Below, piece by piece: positions 53,026 to 62,828 of a stretch of 64,000 nucleotides of DNA. Position 1 is the stretch's first letter, and each line of letters begins with the position of its first letter. The stretch comes from Oxalobacteraceae bacterium CAVE-383 (lineage in GTDB: Bacteria; Pseudomonadota; Gammaproteobacteria; Burkholderiales; Burkholderiaceae_D). Under the pieces are notes generated by a model. The model was given only the letters and a program-made list of their open reading frames with translations. It was not told the origin of the DNA and made no database searches. The DNA lies in assembly GCA_004134995.1 (NCBI GenBank), contig REGP01000007.1:1-64000 (forward strand). Reading direction: 5' to 3'. The position numbers and the translations under genes are program-made.

Positions 53026-54042
53026 ATGAGCAAAAAACGCATCGCCGTATTTACGGTGGAATCGACATGGAGCCCCTGCCCGCAGATTCGCCTGATACGG
53101 CCGTTCAAGCATCTCGAAGACCGGTGGGAGCTGATCTGGGGCGTCAAGGACGGCGTCATCGACACCGATGCACTTTCCCAGGCGGACCTGATCATTTTTC
53201 ACCGCTTCACCCCCGGCCTGGTTTCCATTGCAACGCTGGAGTCGATTTTCGCGCTCGGAAAGCCGATCGTTTATGAATCCGACGATCTTCTCAACGAAAT
53301 CCCGCACGATCATCCTGAAGCCGCCACCGGCGCGAGCTGGAAGGAAGGCATCGAGTTCGCGGCGCGGAACGCCAAGGCGATTGTGGTATCGACCCAGTTC
53401 CTGGCGCAAAAATACCGCCGCCTCAACGCCGAGGTCCATGTCCTGCCGAATTTCCTGGATTTCGATATTTTCCACCGCGATGTGCCGCCCATCCAGCAAC
53501 AAACCGTCACCATCGGCCTGCTCGGTTCGTCAATCCAGCCCTCGAATTTCGCGCTGGTCGACCAGGCGCTGCAGGCGCTCTGCAAACGTTATGGGACCAG
53601 GCTGAAAATCTACTTCGTCGGATGGGAATGCCCTGCCGGCTGGCAAAACCATCCGAATGCCGAATTCCTGAGCTTCATCCATGAATACGAAAACTATGCC
53701 GAGCAATTGAAACAATGGAACTGGGATATCGCGCTGATTCCGCTGGCAAAGGATGAATACAACCAGTGCAAAAGCTATATCAAGTGGCTCGATTATTCAG
53801 CCGCCGGCATCGCAAGCATATTCAGCGACGTCTCGGTGTACAACGAGGTCGTCACGCATGACGTCACCGGCTTCCTGCTGCCGAATGCCGCGCAAGCGTG
53901 GCTGCAAGCCGTCACGATGCTGATCGAGCATCCCGAAAAACGGCAGGCGCTCGCAAGCGCCGGCCAGCGCGAAGTCAAGGCCGACTACGACCTGCGCGAA
54001 AAATCGGCACTTTACGACCAGGTGTATGGCAGCCTGCTCTGA
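53026..54042 (+). CDS. GT-B fold glycosyltransferase (GT4-like)
   Basis: 338 residues. Nucleotide-sugar half at about 165-338 with VTIGLLGSSIQPSNFALVD, then LIPLAKDEYNQCKSYIKWLDYSAAGI in the position of the donor-binding E-x7-E loop (here with a K-rather than E-rich start), and HDVTGFLL. The N-terminal half has a degenerate acceptor domain with IIFHRFTPG. It transfers a sugar during polysaccharide assembly; donor and acceptor unknown. The next gene lies 34 bases downstream. Confidence 0.78.
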   Translation: MSKKRIAVFTVESTWSPCPQIRLIRPFKHLEDRWELIWGVKDGVIDTDALSQADLIIFHRFTPGLVSIATLESIFALGKPIVYESDDLLNEIPHDHPEAATGASWKEGIEFAARNAKAIVVSTQFLAQKYRRLNAEVHVLPNFLDFDIFHRDVPPIQQQTVTIGLLGSSIQPSNFALVDQALQALCKRYGTRLKIYFVGWECPAGWQNHPNAEFLSFIHEYENYAEQLKQWNWDIALIPLAKDEYNQCKSYIKWLDYSAAGIASIFSDVSVYNEVVTHDVTGFLLPNAAQAWLQAVTMLIEHPEKRQALASAGQREVKADYDLREKSALYDQVYGSLL

Positions 54043-54076
54043 AAACACTCCAGCCACTCCAGCGCCAGCGAATTCC

Positions 54077-54919
54077 ATGAAAAAAAATATCCTGCAAATT
54101 CATTACGATGCGGCCAGCAAGCAAATGCTGGATCCCGGTTTCATCCCGCTGGAGATTCCCGGCAATCCGCGCGCGGACTGGCGCGAGTACTGGGCGATCC
54201 GGAATTGTTTTCTGGAAAATACACTCAACCCGGATGAATATTACGGATTCCTGTCGCCCATCTTCAAACAGAAGACCAATCTGAGTGCGCAGCAGGTAGA
54301 GCACTTCATGGACAGCAATCCCGGCCGCGATGTCTACACGTTCTCACCGAGCTTTGAATATTCCGCGTGTTATCTGAACGTCTTTGAGCAGGGCAACAAA
54401 TGCCATCCGGGCATGATCGACGTGGCGCGGGATTTTCTGAACGCCATTGACCTGCCGGTCGACTTCACGACACTGATCAACGATTTCCGCAGCTGCGTGT
54501 ATTGCAATTACATCATCGCCAAGCCGGTGTTCTGGGAAAGCTGGTTCGCCATCACCGAACGCATGTTCGAGATCGGCGAAAACCCGAACCATCCACTAAG
54601 CGCCAGTCTCAACGAAATTACCGATTACGGCAAAAGCGAAGTCCAGATGAAAGTGTTCATCATCGAGCGGATCGGCTCGCTGGTAATGGCCTTGATCCCG
54701 GATCTGAAGGTTGCCCATTACGACCTCAACGCCATGCCGTGGGGGAATGTCCTGTACTACCCTTGCCGCAACGAGATGATGGTGCTCAACGCGCTGAAAA
54801 TTGCCTATCGGGAGTCCCAGGATACCGCCTATCTGCGGCAGTTCTACAGGTTGCGCCAGGAGGTCCTGACGCGCTGCGAGCCGGGGTACGAGGCCGACCC
54901 GCGCCACGATTATTTCTGA
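54077..54919 (+). CDS. Uncharacterised polysaccharide-locus protein, single-domain paralogue of 48517 gene
   Basis: 280 residues from the ATG at 54077; an in-frame ATG at 54026 overlaps the glycosyltransferase end and is less likely. No signal peptide or membrane segment. Colinear with residues 1-250 of the protein at 48517-50142 (same residue numbers for NPGRD, NVFEQG, AKPVFW), also sharing YYGF-S/P-x-F-K-x-T. Aromatic-rich and cysteine-containing (VYCNYIIAKP). It represents the shared domain alone. The family seems confined to glycan loci in my recollection; no activity is established. Confidence 0.7.
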   Translation: MKKNILQIHYDAASKQMLDPGFIPLEIPGNPRADWREYWAIRNCFLENTLNPDEYYGFLSPIFKQKTNLSAQQVEHFMDSNPGRDVYTFSPSFEYSACYLNVFEQGNKCHPGMIDVARDFLNAIDLPVDFTTLINDFRSCVYCNYIIAKPVFWESWFAITERMFEIGENPNHPLSASLNEITDYGKSEVQMKVFIIERIGSLVMALIPDLKVAHYDLNAMPWGNVLYYPCRNEMMVLNALKIAYRESQDTAYLRQFYRLRQEVLTRCEPGYEADPRHDYF

Positions 54920-55003
54920 CGCAACGGCAATGGCGTCTACATATTGTTCAGCAGCGCGTCGGCCGTTTTTTGACCGCGGCCCGGCGGCCATCCGGATTCT
55001 TGA

Positions 55004-55789
55004 TCAAAGTAAATGCAGCGGAAGATCGAAGCCCAGGTATTGCATCGTCTCTTTTCGCTGCTGCTTTACGGGCTGTTCCTTTACCGGCCATTTCCGGTAG
55101 ATGGACAGGAAATCGAGCACGATGGTGCCATCGGCCTTGGCATCGTTATTCCGGCTCTCGCCTTCGTTGACGTGCACGACCGGCCCGTAGATATCCAGGA
55201 AGTTGAACTCATATTTCATCACCAGCGAGATCAGGTAATCCCAATCTTCATGGCTGTTCAGGTGCTGGTCGAAATGCGTGGTCTTGGCAATCTGCGCGGA
55301 ATAGACGAAGCAGTTGTTGGGTATGAAATTGCTCGCCAGCAGGCTGTCCGGACTGGTGGCGCCGATGTGCATTTTTTCCGTCGAAATTGCCTGCACGCTT
55401 GTCCCCGTCCGGATTTCCGTCAACTTGTCATAGTTGACGTAATTGATCGCGTCGGTCCGGAATTCCTGGCTCTCGACAATATCCCGCAGATAATTTTCGG
55501 CAAATGAATCGTCATCATCCAGAAACAGGATATAGCGGCCTTTGGCGTGATGAATGCCGGCGTTCCGTGTTTCGGAAGGCCCTCTGGCATTCGGCAGAAC
55601 GAGAAAAATATCGCCGTCCCGCAGATAACGGATCGCCATTTCCTTGGTGCCGATGCTTGGTTCATCGGTTGCCAGCACAATCTCGAAGTCATCGAAACTT
55701 TGTGCCAGGATCGACAGCAAGGCACGTTCAAGCAAGTGCGGCCGGCTATGCGTAGTCACAACGATCGAAAACAATGTCGCTTTTTTCAT
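55004..55789 (-). CDS. Family 2 glycosyltransferase
   Basis: 261 residues. GT-A fold with FSIVVTTHSRPHLLERALLSI (7-27) at the nucleotide site and the metal-binding DDDD in YILFLDDDDSFAENYL (about 90-105). NSHEDWDYLISL near 185 is the acceptor-side ED motif. Transfers a sugar to a growing surface glycan. Twelve bases downstream of the preceding leftward gene, so probably cotranscribed. Confidence 0.85.
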   Translation of the reverse strand: MKKATLFSIVVTTHSRPHLLERALLSILAQSFDDFEIVLATDEPSIGTKEMAIRYLRDGDIFLVLPNARGPSETRNAGIHHAKGRYILFLDDDDSFAENYLRDIVESQEFRTDAINYVNYDKLTEIRTGTSVQAISTEKMHIGATSPDSLLASNFIPNNCFVYSAQIAKTTHFDQHLNSHEDWDYLISLVMKYEFNFLDIYGPVVHVNEGESRNNDAKADGTIVLDFLSIYRKWPVKEQPVKQQRKETMQYLGFDLPLHLL

Positions 55790-55801
55790 CTTGCCATGTG
55801 C

Positions 55802-56803
55802 CTACAAAATCTTGCCGAGGCGACTGACCACGCCAGTTCCGAGCGGCGATTTCGGCAATTGCGGCGACTTCGGCAATTGCGGCGATTGGGTCAATTGCGA
55901 AACCGTACCCAAACCGATCTCGCCATAGTTGGCCATCGATGCCAGCGCCACGCCTTCGGATGACAGAACATCGCCCACCAGCTTGTCTTCGTAAAATTCG
56001 CCATCGAGCAGGCCCGGGAAGCGCGTCAAGGCAAACACAAGCTTTTCCAGCGGGCCGGGACCGACATAATAAGCCTTCCCCTCGGCCCACGGCCGCAATG
56101 CCGGCCGGCCGTATACGCGCCGATTCATGGCGTTATCCTGGCATTTACCCCAATGCGCGCATCGGTCGAACTGGTCGATCGCGGCCGGTACGCCGGCGTA
56201 GGCATTGGCGCCGGACATACGCGACAAGGCGCGCGCCATTTTGCCGGCGTCCTGCACCGACAACTCAAGGTCCATTTTCAGGACGCCCACATTACTGCCG
56301 AGGTTTTCATATATCCATGCGAAGGCTGCGGCGACTTTTTTCGGCGTGCTCTCGAAATTATCCGCGGCGTCCACCTGCAACGCACGGATATGATCGATCG
56401 GCGCCGTGTCCGACCCGCTGACGATCAGGTACTGGATATTTCCCTTGTCGAGCTGCCAGGCAAGTTTGGTCGCTTTTTCTTCGTTCTTCTTGGTCGCAAC
56501 GATCAGCACGATATTTTCCGCTATGGCCGGCTTGCCGACATAATTCTTGTAGTCGCCGAGGATATCCTTGTTTTCCGGCGCCGCGGCAATCGCTGCTTTC
56601 AACGCGGCCAGGCCGGCAGACCGGTTTCCGCGCGAGTCTTCCACCTGGAATCGCTTGTAATCAAGCGCCCATTGAAACTCGGAGCGGATATGCGCAAAGT
56701 CATCTTCAATGCGATCGCATTCCTTGATGATGCTGTCCCAGGTAAACGGCAAGCTGGGGGTTTTTAATAATGCATTGATGCGTTCATTGAAAGTCGTCGC
56801 CAT
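55802..56803 (-). CDS. Uncharacterised protein of the polysaccharide locus
   Basis: 333 residues from the ATG at 56803. Residues 95-290 form a mixed alpha/beta domain: IVLIVATKKNEEKATKLAW, IQYLIVSGSD, then NVGVLKMDLELSVQDAGKMARAL in the place where some galactosyltransferases carry a metal-binding LKxDDD. That likeness is weak and the acidic triad is not intact, so I do not assign a glycosyltransferase activity. Residues about 302-325 are a repeated QLPKSP tail from an 18-bp DNA repeat. Lies between two glycosyltransferase genes. Confidence 0.6.
   Translation of the reverse strand: MATTFNERINALLKTPSLPFTWDSIIKECDRIEDDFAHIRSEFQWALDYKRFQVEDSRGNRSAGLAALKAAIAAAPENKDILGDYKNYVGKPAIAENIVLIVATKKNEEKATKLAWQLDKGNIQYLIVSGSDTAPIDHIRALQVDAADNFESTPKKVAAAFAWIYENLGSNVGVLKMDLELSVQDAGKMARALSRMSGANAYAGVPAAIDQFDRCAHWGKCQDNAMNRRVYGRPALRPWAEGKAYYVGPGPLEKLVFALTRFPGLLDGEFYEDKLVGDVLSSEGVALASMANYGEIGLGTVSQLTQSPQLPKSPQLPKSPLGTGVVSRLGKIL
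55845..55898. repeat. Three 18-bp tandem repeats inside a coding region
   Basis: GGCGATTTCGGCAATTGC at 55845-55862, GGCGACTTCGGCAATTGC at 55863-55880 and GGCGATTGGGTCAATTGC at 55881-55898. In the leftward gene they encode SPQLPK-type hexapeptides near the C-terminus. The 18-bp unit keeps frame, so copy number could vary without breaking the protein. Confidence 0.8.
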
Positions 56804-56865
56804 AGTCTCGCTCGGTTGAGTGTTTTTTCCGGAATCAGGCGAATGCGCCTGTACAGTTATCTGAA

Positions 56866-57912
56866 TCAGTAACCCAGTTTCTTGATTTCCCATCGTGTTG
56901 CAACGCGGCCGATAATGCGCTCGAATTCCTCGCTCCAGTCATGCGACAGGTTCTTCAGCAACAGACTCTTCGCGCCACGCGTAAGCGACGAGCGTAACGC
57001 CGTACTGGTCAGCAGCATGCGCAAATTCACCGACAGCATCTCCACATTGCCAACCGGATGCATCAGCGCATTGCGGCCATGATGCAAACCGATGTGGCGA
57101 TAAGTCTCCAGATCCGAAAGGCATACCGGCACTTCCAGTTCAAAAGCTTCCCAGATAGTCAACGGCTGCGACTCGCTGAAGCTGGCGAGCACGAACGCAT
57201 CCGCCGACGCCAGATAGGCCAATGTCGCTTCGTTGGATTGTTCGCCCAGGAAAACGTAACGTTTCGGATGGGCTTCGGCCAGGGATCTGATTCCCGGCGA
57301 CATCTGAAGGTATTTTCCGATGAAAACGACCTCCACATTTTCCTTGGTCTCCTTGTCGAGCAGATCGACCGCCTGAATCGTGTCTTCCATCCGCTTGCGC
57401 GGCTCGATCGTGCCGATGCAGACAATGCGTTTCTTCTGTTTCGGCTTCGGCTGAATCGGCTCGCGTTTATAAATGGCGTCATTCCAGAACGGCAGCACCT
57501 GGACGGAGGCAGGGCTATCGAACAGGAAACTGCCATAAACCTTCTTCTGATACTCCGTCTGAAATACGATCTGCATGGCGCTTTTGAACCCCGCGGCCAG
57601 TTGCGGATGCAGCAACAGCATGTCGCGTCCTATTTCGGTCTCATGGATCCACCAGATCACCGGACACCGGCTGCCGGCTTCTCCGACATGCGCCCCCGTC
57701 ATCAGCGTGTTGGAAACCACCAGGTCCACTTCCTTGACGTTATCGACGATCGGCACGCCCAGCGCCTGGAACTGTTTCTTGATTTCGCCTTCGCCTTTGA
57801 TGCGCGACATGACGGAAATTTCATGGTGCTGCACCAGCCGCTCGGCCAAACGCAGCATCGCGATACTGGCCCCGGTGGTGTAAAACTCATCGTTCAACAG
57901 CAGAATCTTCAT
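56866..57912 (-). CDS. GT4-family glycosyltransferase
   Basis: 348 residues from the ATG at 57912. GT-B fold: N-terminal MKILLLNDEFYTTGASIAML, and a donor domain from about 175 with RIVCIGTIEPRKRMEDTIQA, FVLASFSESQPLTIWEAFELEVPV (the E-x7-E motif region) and HGRNALMHPVG. Retaining glycosyltransferase for surface-glycan assembly. First gene of the leftward GT4 - unknown - GT2 unit. The 57913-58173 gap to glmU shows no clear gene or promoter. Confidence 0.87.
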   Translation of the reverse strand: MKILLLNDEFYTTGASIAMLRLAERLVQHHEISVMSRIKGEGEIKKQFQALGVPIVDNVKEVDLVVSNTLMTGAHVGEAGSRCPVIWWIHETEIGRDMLLLHPQLAAGFKSAMQIVFQTEYQKKVYGSFLFDSPASVQVLPFWNDAIYKREPIQPKPKQKKRIVCIGTIEPRKRMEDTIQAVDLLDKETKENVEVVFIGKYLQMSPGIRSLAEAHPKRYVFLGEQSNEATLAYLASADAFVLASFSESQPLTIWEAFELEVPVCLSDLETYRHIGLHHGRNALMHPVGNVEMLSVNLRMLLTSTALRSSLTRGAKSLLLKNLSHDWSEEFERIIGRVATRWEIKKLGY

Positions 57913-58173
57913 GCGCGTCTTTTTCTTATCAAAATGCCAGCCAATAACCAATCATCATTATTGCAGGCCCGCCTCACGGGTTAAACCACGAATAACGGCA
58001 GGAAACGCCGCCTGGCTTTACATTTAGCCAAGCCCAAAACAATTCCGCGTCGCAACATTCTGTCGGTTTCCACCAAGTTTTATGCGCAAATCGATCCGCC
58101 GCCGCATGATAAACTTCCGCCACGCCAACTGCTGGCTTCATTAACCCGTCAACCCAAGGTTCGGAACCCTTTC

Positions 58174-59532
58174 ATGAATGTCATCATCCTGGCCGCCGGC
58201 ATGGGCAAACGCATGCAATCGGCCCTGCCGAAAGTGCTGCATCCATTAGCCGGAAAACCCCTCCTGTCGCATGTCGTGGACACCGCCCGCGTGCTGGAGC
58301 CGTCGCGCCTGTGCATCGTCTACGGCCACGGCGGCGATGCCGTGCCGACCATGCTGGCCGCGCCGGACCTGGCGTTCGCGCTGCAATCGCCGCAACTCGG
58401 CACCGGCCATGCCGTGATGCAGGCCCTGCCTTTCCTGGACGATGCCCAACCCACCCTGATTCTCTACGGCGACGTGCCGCTGACGCGCGCCAGCACCCTG
58501 CGCCGCCTGCTCGACGTGGCCGGCAATGACAAACTCGGCATCCTGACCATAGCGATGGCCGATCCCAACGGCTACGGCCGCATCGTGCGGGAAAACGGCA
58601 GAATTACCCGGATCGTCGAGCAAAAAGACGCCAATAAGGAAGAAAATGCCATTTCCGAAATCAATACCGGCATTATGGTCGCGCCCACGCCGCAATTGCG
58701 CGGCTGGCTTTCCAGGCTGTCCAATCAGAATGCCCAAGGCGAGTATTACCTGACCGATATCGTGGCCCAGGCGGTAGCCGACGGCGTGCCCGTGGTTGAC
58801 GCCCAGCCGGATACCCTGGCCGAAACGCTGGGCGTGAACAGCAAGGTGCAACTGGCGGAACTGGAGCGCCTGCATCAGCGGGCGCAGGCCCAGCAGCTGC
58901 TGGAACAGGGCGTGACCCTGGCCGATCCGGCCCGCATCGATATTCGCGGCACCCTGCATTGCGGACGCGACGTTTCCATCGACGTCGGCTGCGTATTCGA
59001 AGGCATCGTCACGCTTTCGGACGGCGTAACGGTGGGCGCCAACTGCGTGATCCGCAACGCGGAGATCTCCGCCAACGCGCAGATCAAGGCGTTCTGCCAT
59101 ATCGAGGACGCCGTCATCGGCACCGCCGCGCAGATCGGCCCGTATGCCCGTCTGCGTCCCGGCACGGTACTGGCCGAAGATGTGCACATCGGCAATTTCG
59201 TCGAGGTCAAGAACAGCAACATCGCGGCGCACAGCAAGGCCAATCACCTGAGCTACGTCGGCGACTCGGACGTCGGCATGCGCGTCAACATCGGCGCCGG
59301 CACCATTACCTGCAATTACGACGGCGTGAACAAATCGCGCACCGTGATCGAGGACGACGCCTTCATCGGCAGCGACACCCAGCTGGTGGCGCCGGTGCGG
59401 GTCGGCGCGGGCGCCACGCTCGGCGCCGGCACCACGCTGACCAAGGACGCGCCGCCGGGCAAGCTGACCCTGTCGCGCAGCAAGCAGATCACCATTGAAG
59501 GCTGGGCGCGCCCGGTCAAAACCAAGAAATAA
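58174..59532 (+). CDS. glmU: Bifunctional GlcNAc-1-P uridyltransferase / GlcN-1-P acetyltransferase
   Basis: 452 residues. N-terminal uridyltransferase (1-225) with [25 protein letters not shown] and GTGHAVMQ; C-terminal left-handed beta-helix acetyltransferase (about 250-430) with hexapeptide repeats and [10 protein letters not shown]. Makes UDP-GlcNAc for peptidoglycan and LPS. Followed 15 bases later by glmS. Confidence 0.95.
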   Translation: MNVIILAAGMGKRMQSALPKVLHPLAGKPLLSHVVDTARVLEPSRLCIVYGHGGDAVPTMLAAPDLAFALQSPQLGTGHAVMQALPFLDDAQPTLILYGDVPLTRASTLRRLLDVAGNDKLGILTIAMADPNGYGRIVRENGRITRIVEQKDANKEENAISEINTGIMVAPTPQLRGWLSRLSNQNAQGEYYLTDIVAQAVADGVPVVDAQPDTLAETLGVNSKVQLAELERLHQRAQAQQLLEQGVTLADPARIDIRGTLHCGRDVSIDVGCVFEGIVTLSDGVTVGANCVIRNAEISANAQIKAFCHIEDAVIGTAAQIGPYARLRPGTVLAEDVHIGNFVEVKNSNIAAHSKANHLSYVGDSDVGMRVNIGAGTITCNYDGVNKSRTVIEDDAFIGSDTQLVAPVRVGAGATLGAGTTLTKDAPPGKLTLSRSKQITIEGWARPVKTKK

Positions 59533-59547
59533 GAGATAGGATTTTCC

Positions 59548-61389
59548 ATGTGCGGCATCGTCGGCGCGGTAGCGCAACGCAATATAGTTCCCATCATGCT
59601 GGAAGGCCTGAAGCGCCTCGAATATCGCGGCTATGATTCCTGCGGCGTCGCCGTGCACGACGGACGTGCAGACGGCGGCCTGGCGCGCGCGCGCAGCGTG
59701 GCCCGCGTAGCCGAACTGCAGGAGCAGGTCGACGCCAGCGGCTTCACCGGCGCCACCGGCATCGCGCATACGCGCTGGGCCACGCATGGCGCGCCGGCCA
59801 CCGTCAACGCCCATCCGCATTTTTCGTCGGACAGCAGCGGCACGCCGCGCATCGCGCTGGTGCACAACGGCATCATCGAAAATTTTGAAGAAATCCGCAC
59901 CGAGCTGATCGGCCTGGGTTACCGTTTCGAATCGCAGACCGATACCGAAGCCGTCGCGCATCTGGTCAACCATCTGTACGACGGCGACTTGCTGCGCACC
60001 ATGCAGAAAGCCGTGAAACGCCTGAAAGGCGCGTTTGCGCTGGCGGTGTTCTGCAAGGACGAGCCGCATCGCCTGGTCGGCGCGCGCCTGGGCTGCCCGC
60101 TGGTGGTGGGCCTGGGCAGCGGCGAAAACTTCCTGGCGTCCGACGCAATGGCGCTGGCCGGCACCACCGACCAGATCATTTACCTGGGCGAAGGCGACGT
60201 GGTCGACGTGCGGCTGGACGGCATTTCCATCACGGACCTCAACGACCAGCCGGCCGAACGCGCGGTGCTGACGGTGCACGCCTATTCCGGCGCCATCGAC
60301 CTCGGCCCGTACCGCCATTACATGCAGAAGGAAATCTTCGAACAGCCGCGCGCCATCGGCGACACGCTGGAAGGCGTCGAAGGCTTCGTGCCGCCCTTGT
60401 TCGGCATGCACGCGGAAAGCGTATTCAAGGATATCGACGCCATCCAGATCCTGGCCTGCGGCACCAGCCTGTATTCCGGCATGACCGCCAAGTACTGGCT
60501 GGAAGCGCTGGCCGGCATTCCGACTTCCGTCGAGATCGCCAGCGAGTACCGTTACCGCACGCCGACCGTCAATCCGAACGCGCTGATCGTGGTGATTTCG
60601 CAATCCGGCGAAACCGCCGACACGCTGGCCGCATTGAAATACGCGAAGGAACTGGGGCACAAGCATTCGCTGTCGATCTGCAACGTCGGCACCTCGGCGA
60701 TGGTGCGCGAAACGGAATTGTCGTACCTGACCCGCGCCGGCGTCGAAATCGGCGTGGCTTCGACCAAGGCTTTCACGACCCAGCTGACGGCGCTGTTCCT
60801 GCTCTCGCTGACGCTGGCCAAGCTGCGCGGCCGCCTGAGCGACGAAGACGAGTATCTGCACCTGAAAAATCTGCGCCACCTGCCGGCCGCGCTGCAAAGC
60901 GTGCTGGCGCTGGAACCGCAGATCATCGCCTGGGCCGACGCTTTCGCGCTCAAGGAAAACGCCCTGTTCCTGGGCCGCGGCCTGCACTATCCGATCGCGC
61001 TGGAAGGCGCGCTCAAGCTCAAGGAAATTTCATACATCCATGCCGAAGCCTATCCGGCCGGCGAACTCAAGCACGGCCCGCTGGCGCTGGTGACCAAGGA
61101 AATGCCGGTGGTGACGGTGGCCCCGAACGACACACTGATCGAAAAACTCAAATCGAACATGCAGGAAGTGCGCGCGCGCGGCGGGGAGTTATATGTGTTC
61201 GCCGATTCGGATTCGAATATCCATCCGAGCGAAGGCGTGCATGTGATTCGATTGCCTGAGCACTACGGACAGCTATCGCCGATCCTGCATGTGGTGCCGC
61301 TGCAGTTGCTGGCGTATCACACGGCATTGGCGCGCGGGACGGATGTGGATAAGCCGAGGAATTTGGCGAAGTCGGTGACGGTGGAGTGA
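59548..61389 (+). CDS. glmS: Glutamine-fructose-6-phosphate aminotransferase (isomerising)
   Basis: 613 residues. Glutaminase domain 1-240 starting with the catalytic Cys after Met (MCGIVGAV), HTRWATHG and HNGIIENF; two SIS domains (about 290-430 and 460-600) with [11 protein letters not shown] and the C-terminal [12 protein letters not shown]. Makes glucosamine-6-P and thereby feeds glmU. Operon glmU-glmS. Confidence 0.96.
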   Translation: MCGIVGAVAQRNIVPIMLEGLKRLEYRGYDSCGVAVHDGRADGGLARARSVARVAELQEQVDASGFTGATGIAHTRWATHGAPATVNAHPHFSSDSSGTPRIALVHNGIIENFEEIRTELIGLGYRFESQTDTEAVAHLVNHLYDGDLLRTMQKAVKRLKGAFALAVFCKDEPHRLVGARLGCPLVVGLGSGENFLASDAMALAGTTDQIIYLGEGDVVDVRLDGISITDLNDQPAERAVLTVHAYSGAIDLGPYRHYMQKEIFEQPRAIGDTLEGVEGFVPPLFGMHAESVFKDIDAIQILACGTSLYSGMTAKYWLEALAGIPTSVEIASEYRYRTPTVNPNALIVVISQSGETADTLAALKYAKELGHKHSLSICNVGTSAMVRETELSYLTRAGVEIGVASTKAFTTQLTALFLLSLTLAKLRGRLSDEDEYLHLKNLRHLPAALQSVLALEPQIIAWADAFALKENALFLGRGLHYPIALEGALKLKEISYIHAEAYPAGELKHGPLALVTKEMPVVTVAPNDTLIEKLKSNMQEVRARGGELYVFADSDSNIHPSEGVHVIRLPEHYGQLSPILHVVPLQLLAYHTALARGTDVDKPRNLAKSVTVE

Positions 61390-61417
61390 GACGTGCGTCC
61401 CAACCCGGCGAGGCGGC

Positions 61418-61957
61418 TTACTCGACGGGTGGAAAATCGACGTCGGTGCCGTTGATGCGGTTGAAGGTATTGGTGAAGATCCCGAGCGCAATGGTCAGCG
61501 AGATCTCGGCCAATTGGGTGTCGGTGTAGCCGGCGGCACGGATGGCATTAAACTCGTCCTCGCTGATCGTGCCGCTCGTGGCATGCAAGCCGGACACGAA
61601 GCGCACCAAGGCATCACGTTTGGCGTCGCCCGTGGGCCGCCCCGCGCGAATGGCACGCAGCGCATCGACCGGCAGGCCCGCCAGTTTGCCCACGAAGCTG
61701 TGTGCGGCCACGCAAACGTCGCAACCGGTCTTCTCACTGATTAACAGCTTGATGGTTTCGTGCTCTTGCCGGCTCAGGCTGCCCGAATTCAATGTGCCCT
61801 GGGCGTCGAGTACCGCAGCCAAAGACGCCGGTACAAGATAGCCCAACGCGGCGTACGTATTGGGGACGCGGCCGCCGGAAATCTTCTTCACCCGCGCATA
61901 GATATCGGCAGTGGCGCCGGTGGCGGAGGCGATGTCGGGAATAGCGATACGGCTCAT
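61418..61957 (-). CDS. AhpD/carboxymuconolactone decarboxylase-like protein
   Basis: 179 residues from the ATG at 61957 (GAAAGGTTCCGCC upstream). AhpD-type redox motif E75-x3-C79-x2-C82-x3-H86 (EKTGCDVCVAAH). Family members reduce peroxides using the CxxC pair. All-helical. Cotranscribed with the TauE-like gene upstream (29-base gap). Convergent with glmS. Confidence 0.87.
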   Translation of the reverse strand: MSRIAIPDIASATGATADIYARVKKISGGRVPNTYAALGYLVPASLAAVLDAQGTLNSGSLSRQEHETIKLLISEKTGCDVCVAAHSFVGKLAGLPVDALRAIRAGRPTGDAKRDALVRFVSGLHATSGTISEDEFNAIRAAGYTDTQLAEISLTIALGIFTNTFNRINGTDVDFPPVE

Positions 61958-61986
61958 GGCGGAACCTTTCATTATGTGGCCAGGAT

Positions 61987-62736
61987 TCAGGAAAACGGAC
62001 GCAGCGCCAGCTCGAGGCCCAGGACCACGAGGAAGAGGAGAAAGCCGCGGCGGAAAACTTTCGGGCTGATCTTCTGCCGCACAATCGAGCCCAGCCACAT
62101 GCCGGCGAGAGCGGGAAGAACCGCCAGCAGCGACAGGCCAAGCTGGTCAAGCCGGAACGCGCCTTGGCTGAAGAGCCCTCCTGCGAGCGCAACCGTGGAG
62201 ACCGTAAACGAAAGGCCAAGGGCCTGCACGAGTTCATCTTTCTGAAGTCCCAACGACTGCACATAAGGCACGGCCGGAAGCGTGAAGACACCGGTGGCGC
62301 CGGTCAGCAACCCGGTAATCATGCCGATGAGGGGCGAAAGCCAGGACTCGAACCGTTCCGGCACCGAGAGCGTCGGCAGGAACAGTGCATAGGCCGCATA
62401 GGCGATCAGGGCAAGCCCCAGCGCACGTCCCGACCAGACAGGGTCAACGATTACCAGCAGTCGCGCCCCTAGAACGGTGCCGATCACGATGCAGAGCATC
62501 ATTGCCCACAACCGCCGCATGAGGCGGAGTGTGTCTCGGCCCGCCAGCATTTGCCACACGTTGGTCACGAAGGATGGAATGATCAGGATCGCCGCGGCCG
62601 CAAGCGGCGACATGGCGGCCCCAAGCACGCCCATGGCAACCGTTGGCAAGCCCATACCGGTCACGCCTTTAACGACACCGGCTCCGAGAAACGTGGCAAA
62701 GAGCAGGCAGATCAATTCAATGGTCAGAGTATTCAT
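61987..62736 (-). CDS. TauE/SafE-family membrane protein
   Basis: 249 residues from the ATG at 62736. Seven to eight hydrophobic segments with repeated family motifs LGAGVVKGVTGMGLPTV (about 17-33) and GLLTGATGVFTLPAVPYV (about 140-157). Probable exporter of an organosulfonate or other anion. Divergent from the LysR gene at 62829, which likely controls it. Confidence 0.85.
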   Translation of the reverse strand: MNTLTIELICLLFATFLGAGVVKGVTGMGLPTVAMGVLGAAMSPLAAAAILIIPSFVTNVWQMLAGRDTLRLMRRLWAMMLCIVIGTVLGARLLVIVDPVWSGRALGLALIAYAAYALFLPTLSVPERFESWLSPLIGMITGLLTGATGVFTLPAVPYVQSLGLQKDELVQALGLSFTVSTVALAGGLFSQGAFRLDQLGLSLLAVLPALAGMWLGSIVRQKISPKVFRRGFLLFLVVLGLELALRPFS

Positions 62737-62828
62737 AGGGCCATTACACATCCGGCCGGAAGCTGGCACAATGCGGTTTTTCCGATACCTCCTTCGGATT
62801 TACCGAAGGCATCTGTTTTGGAGGGTGT

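Noticed and set aside
58246-60987. 913-codon open frame on the minus strand opposite glmU and glmS
   Set aside because: Antisense shadow of two essential, fully conserved genes; no ribosome binding site or domain.
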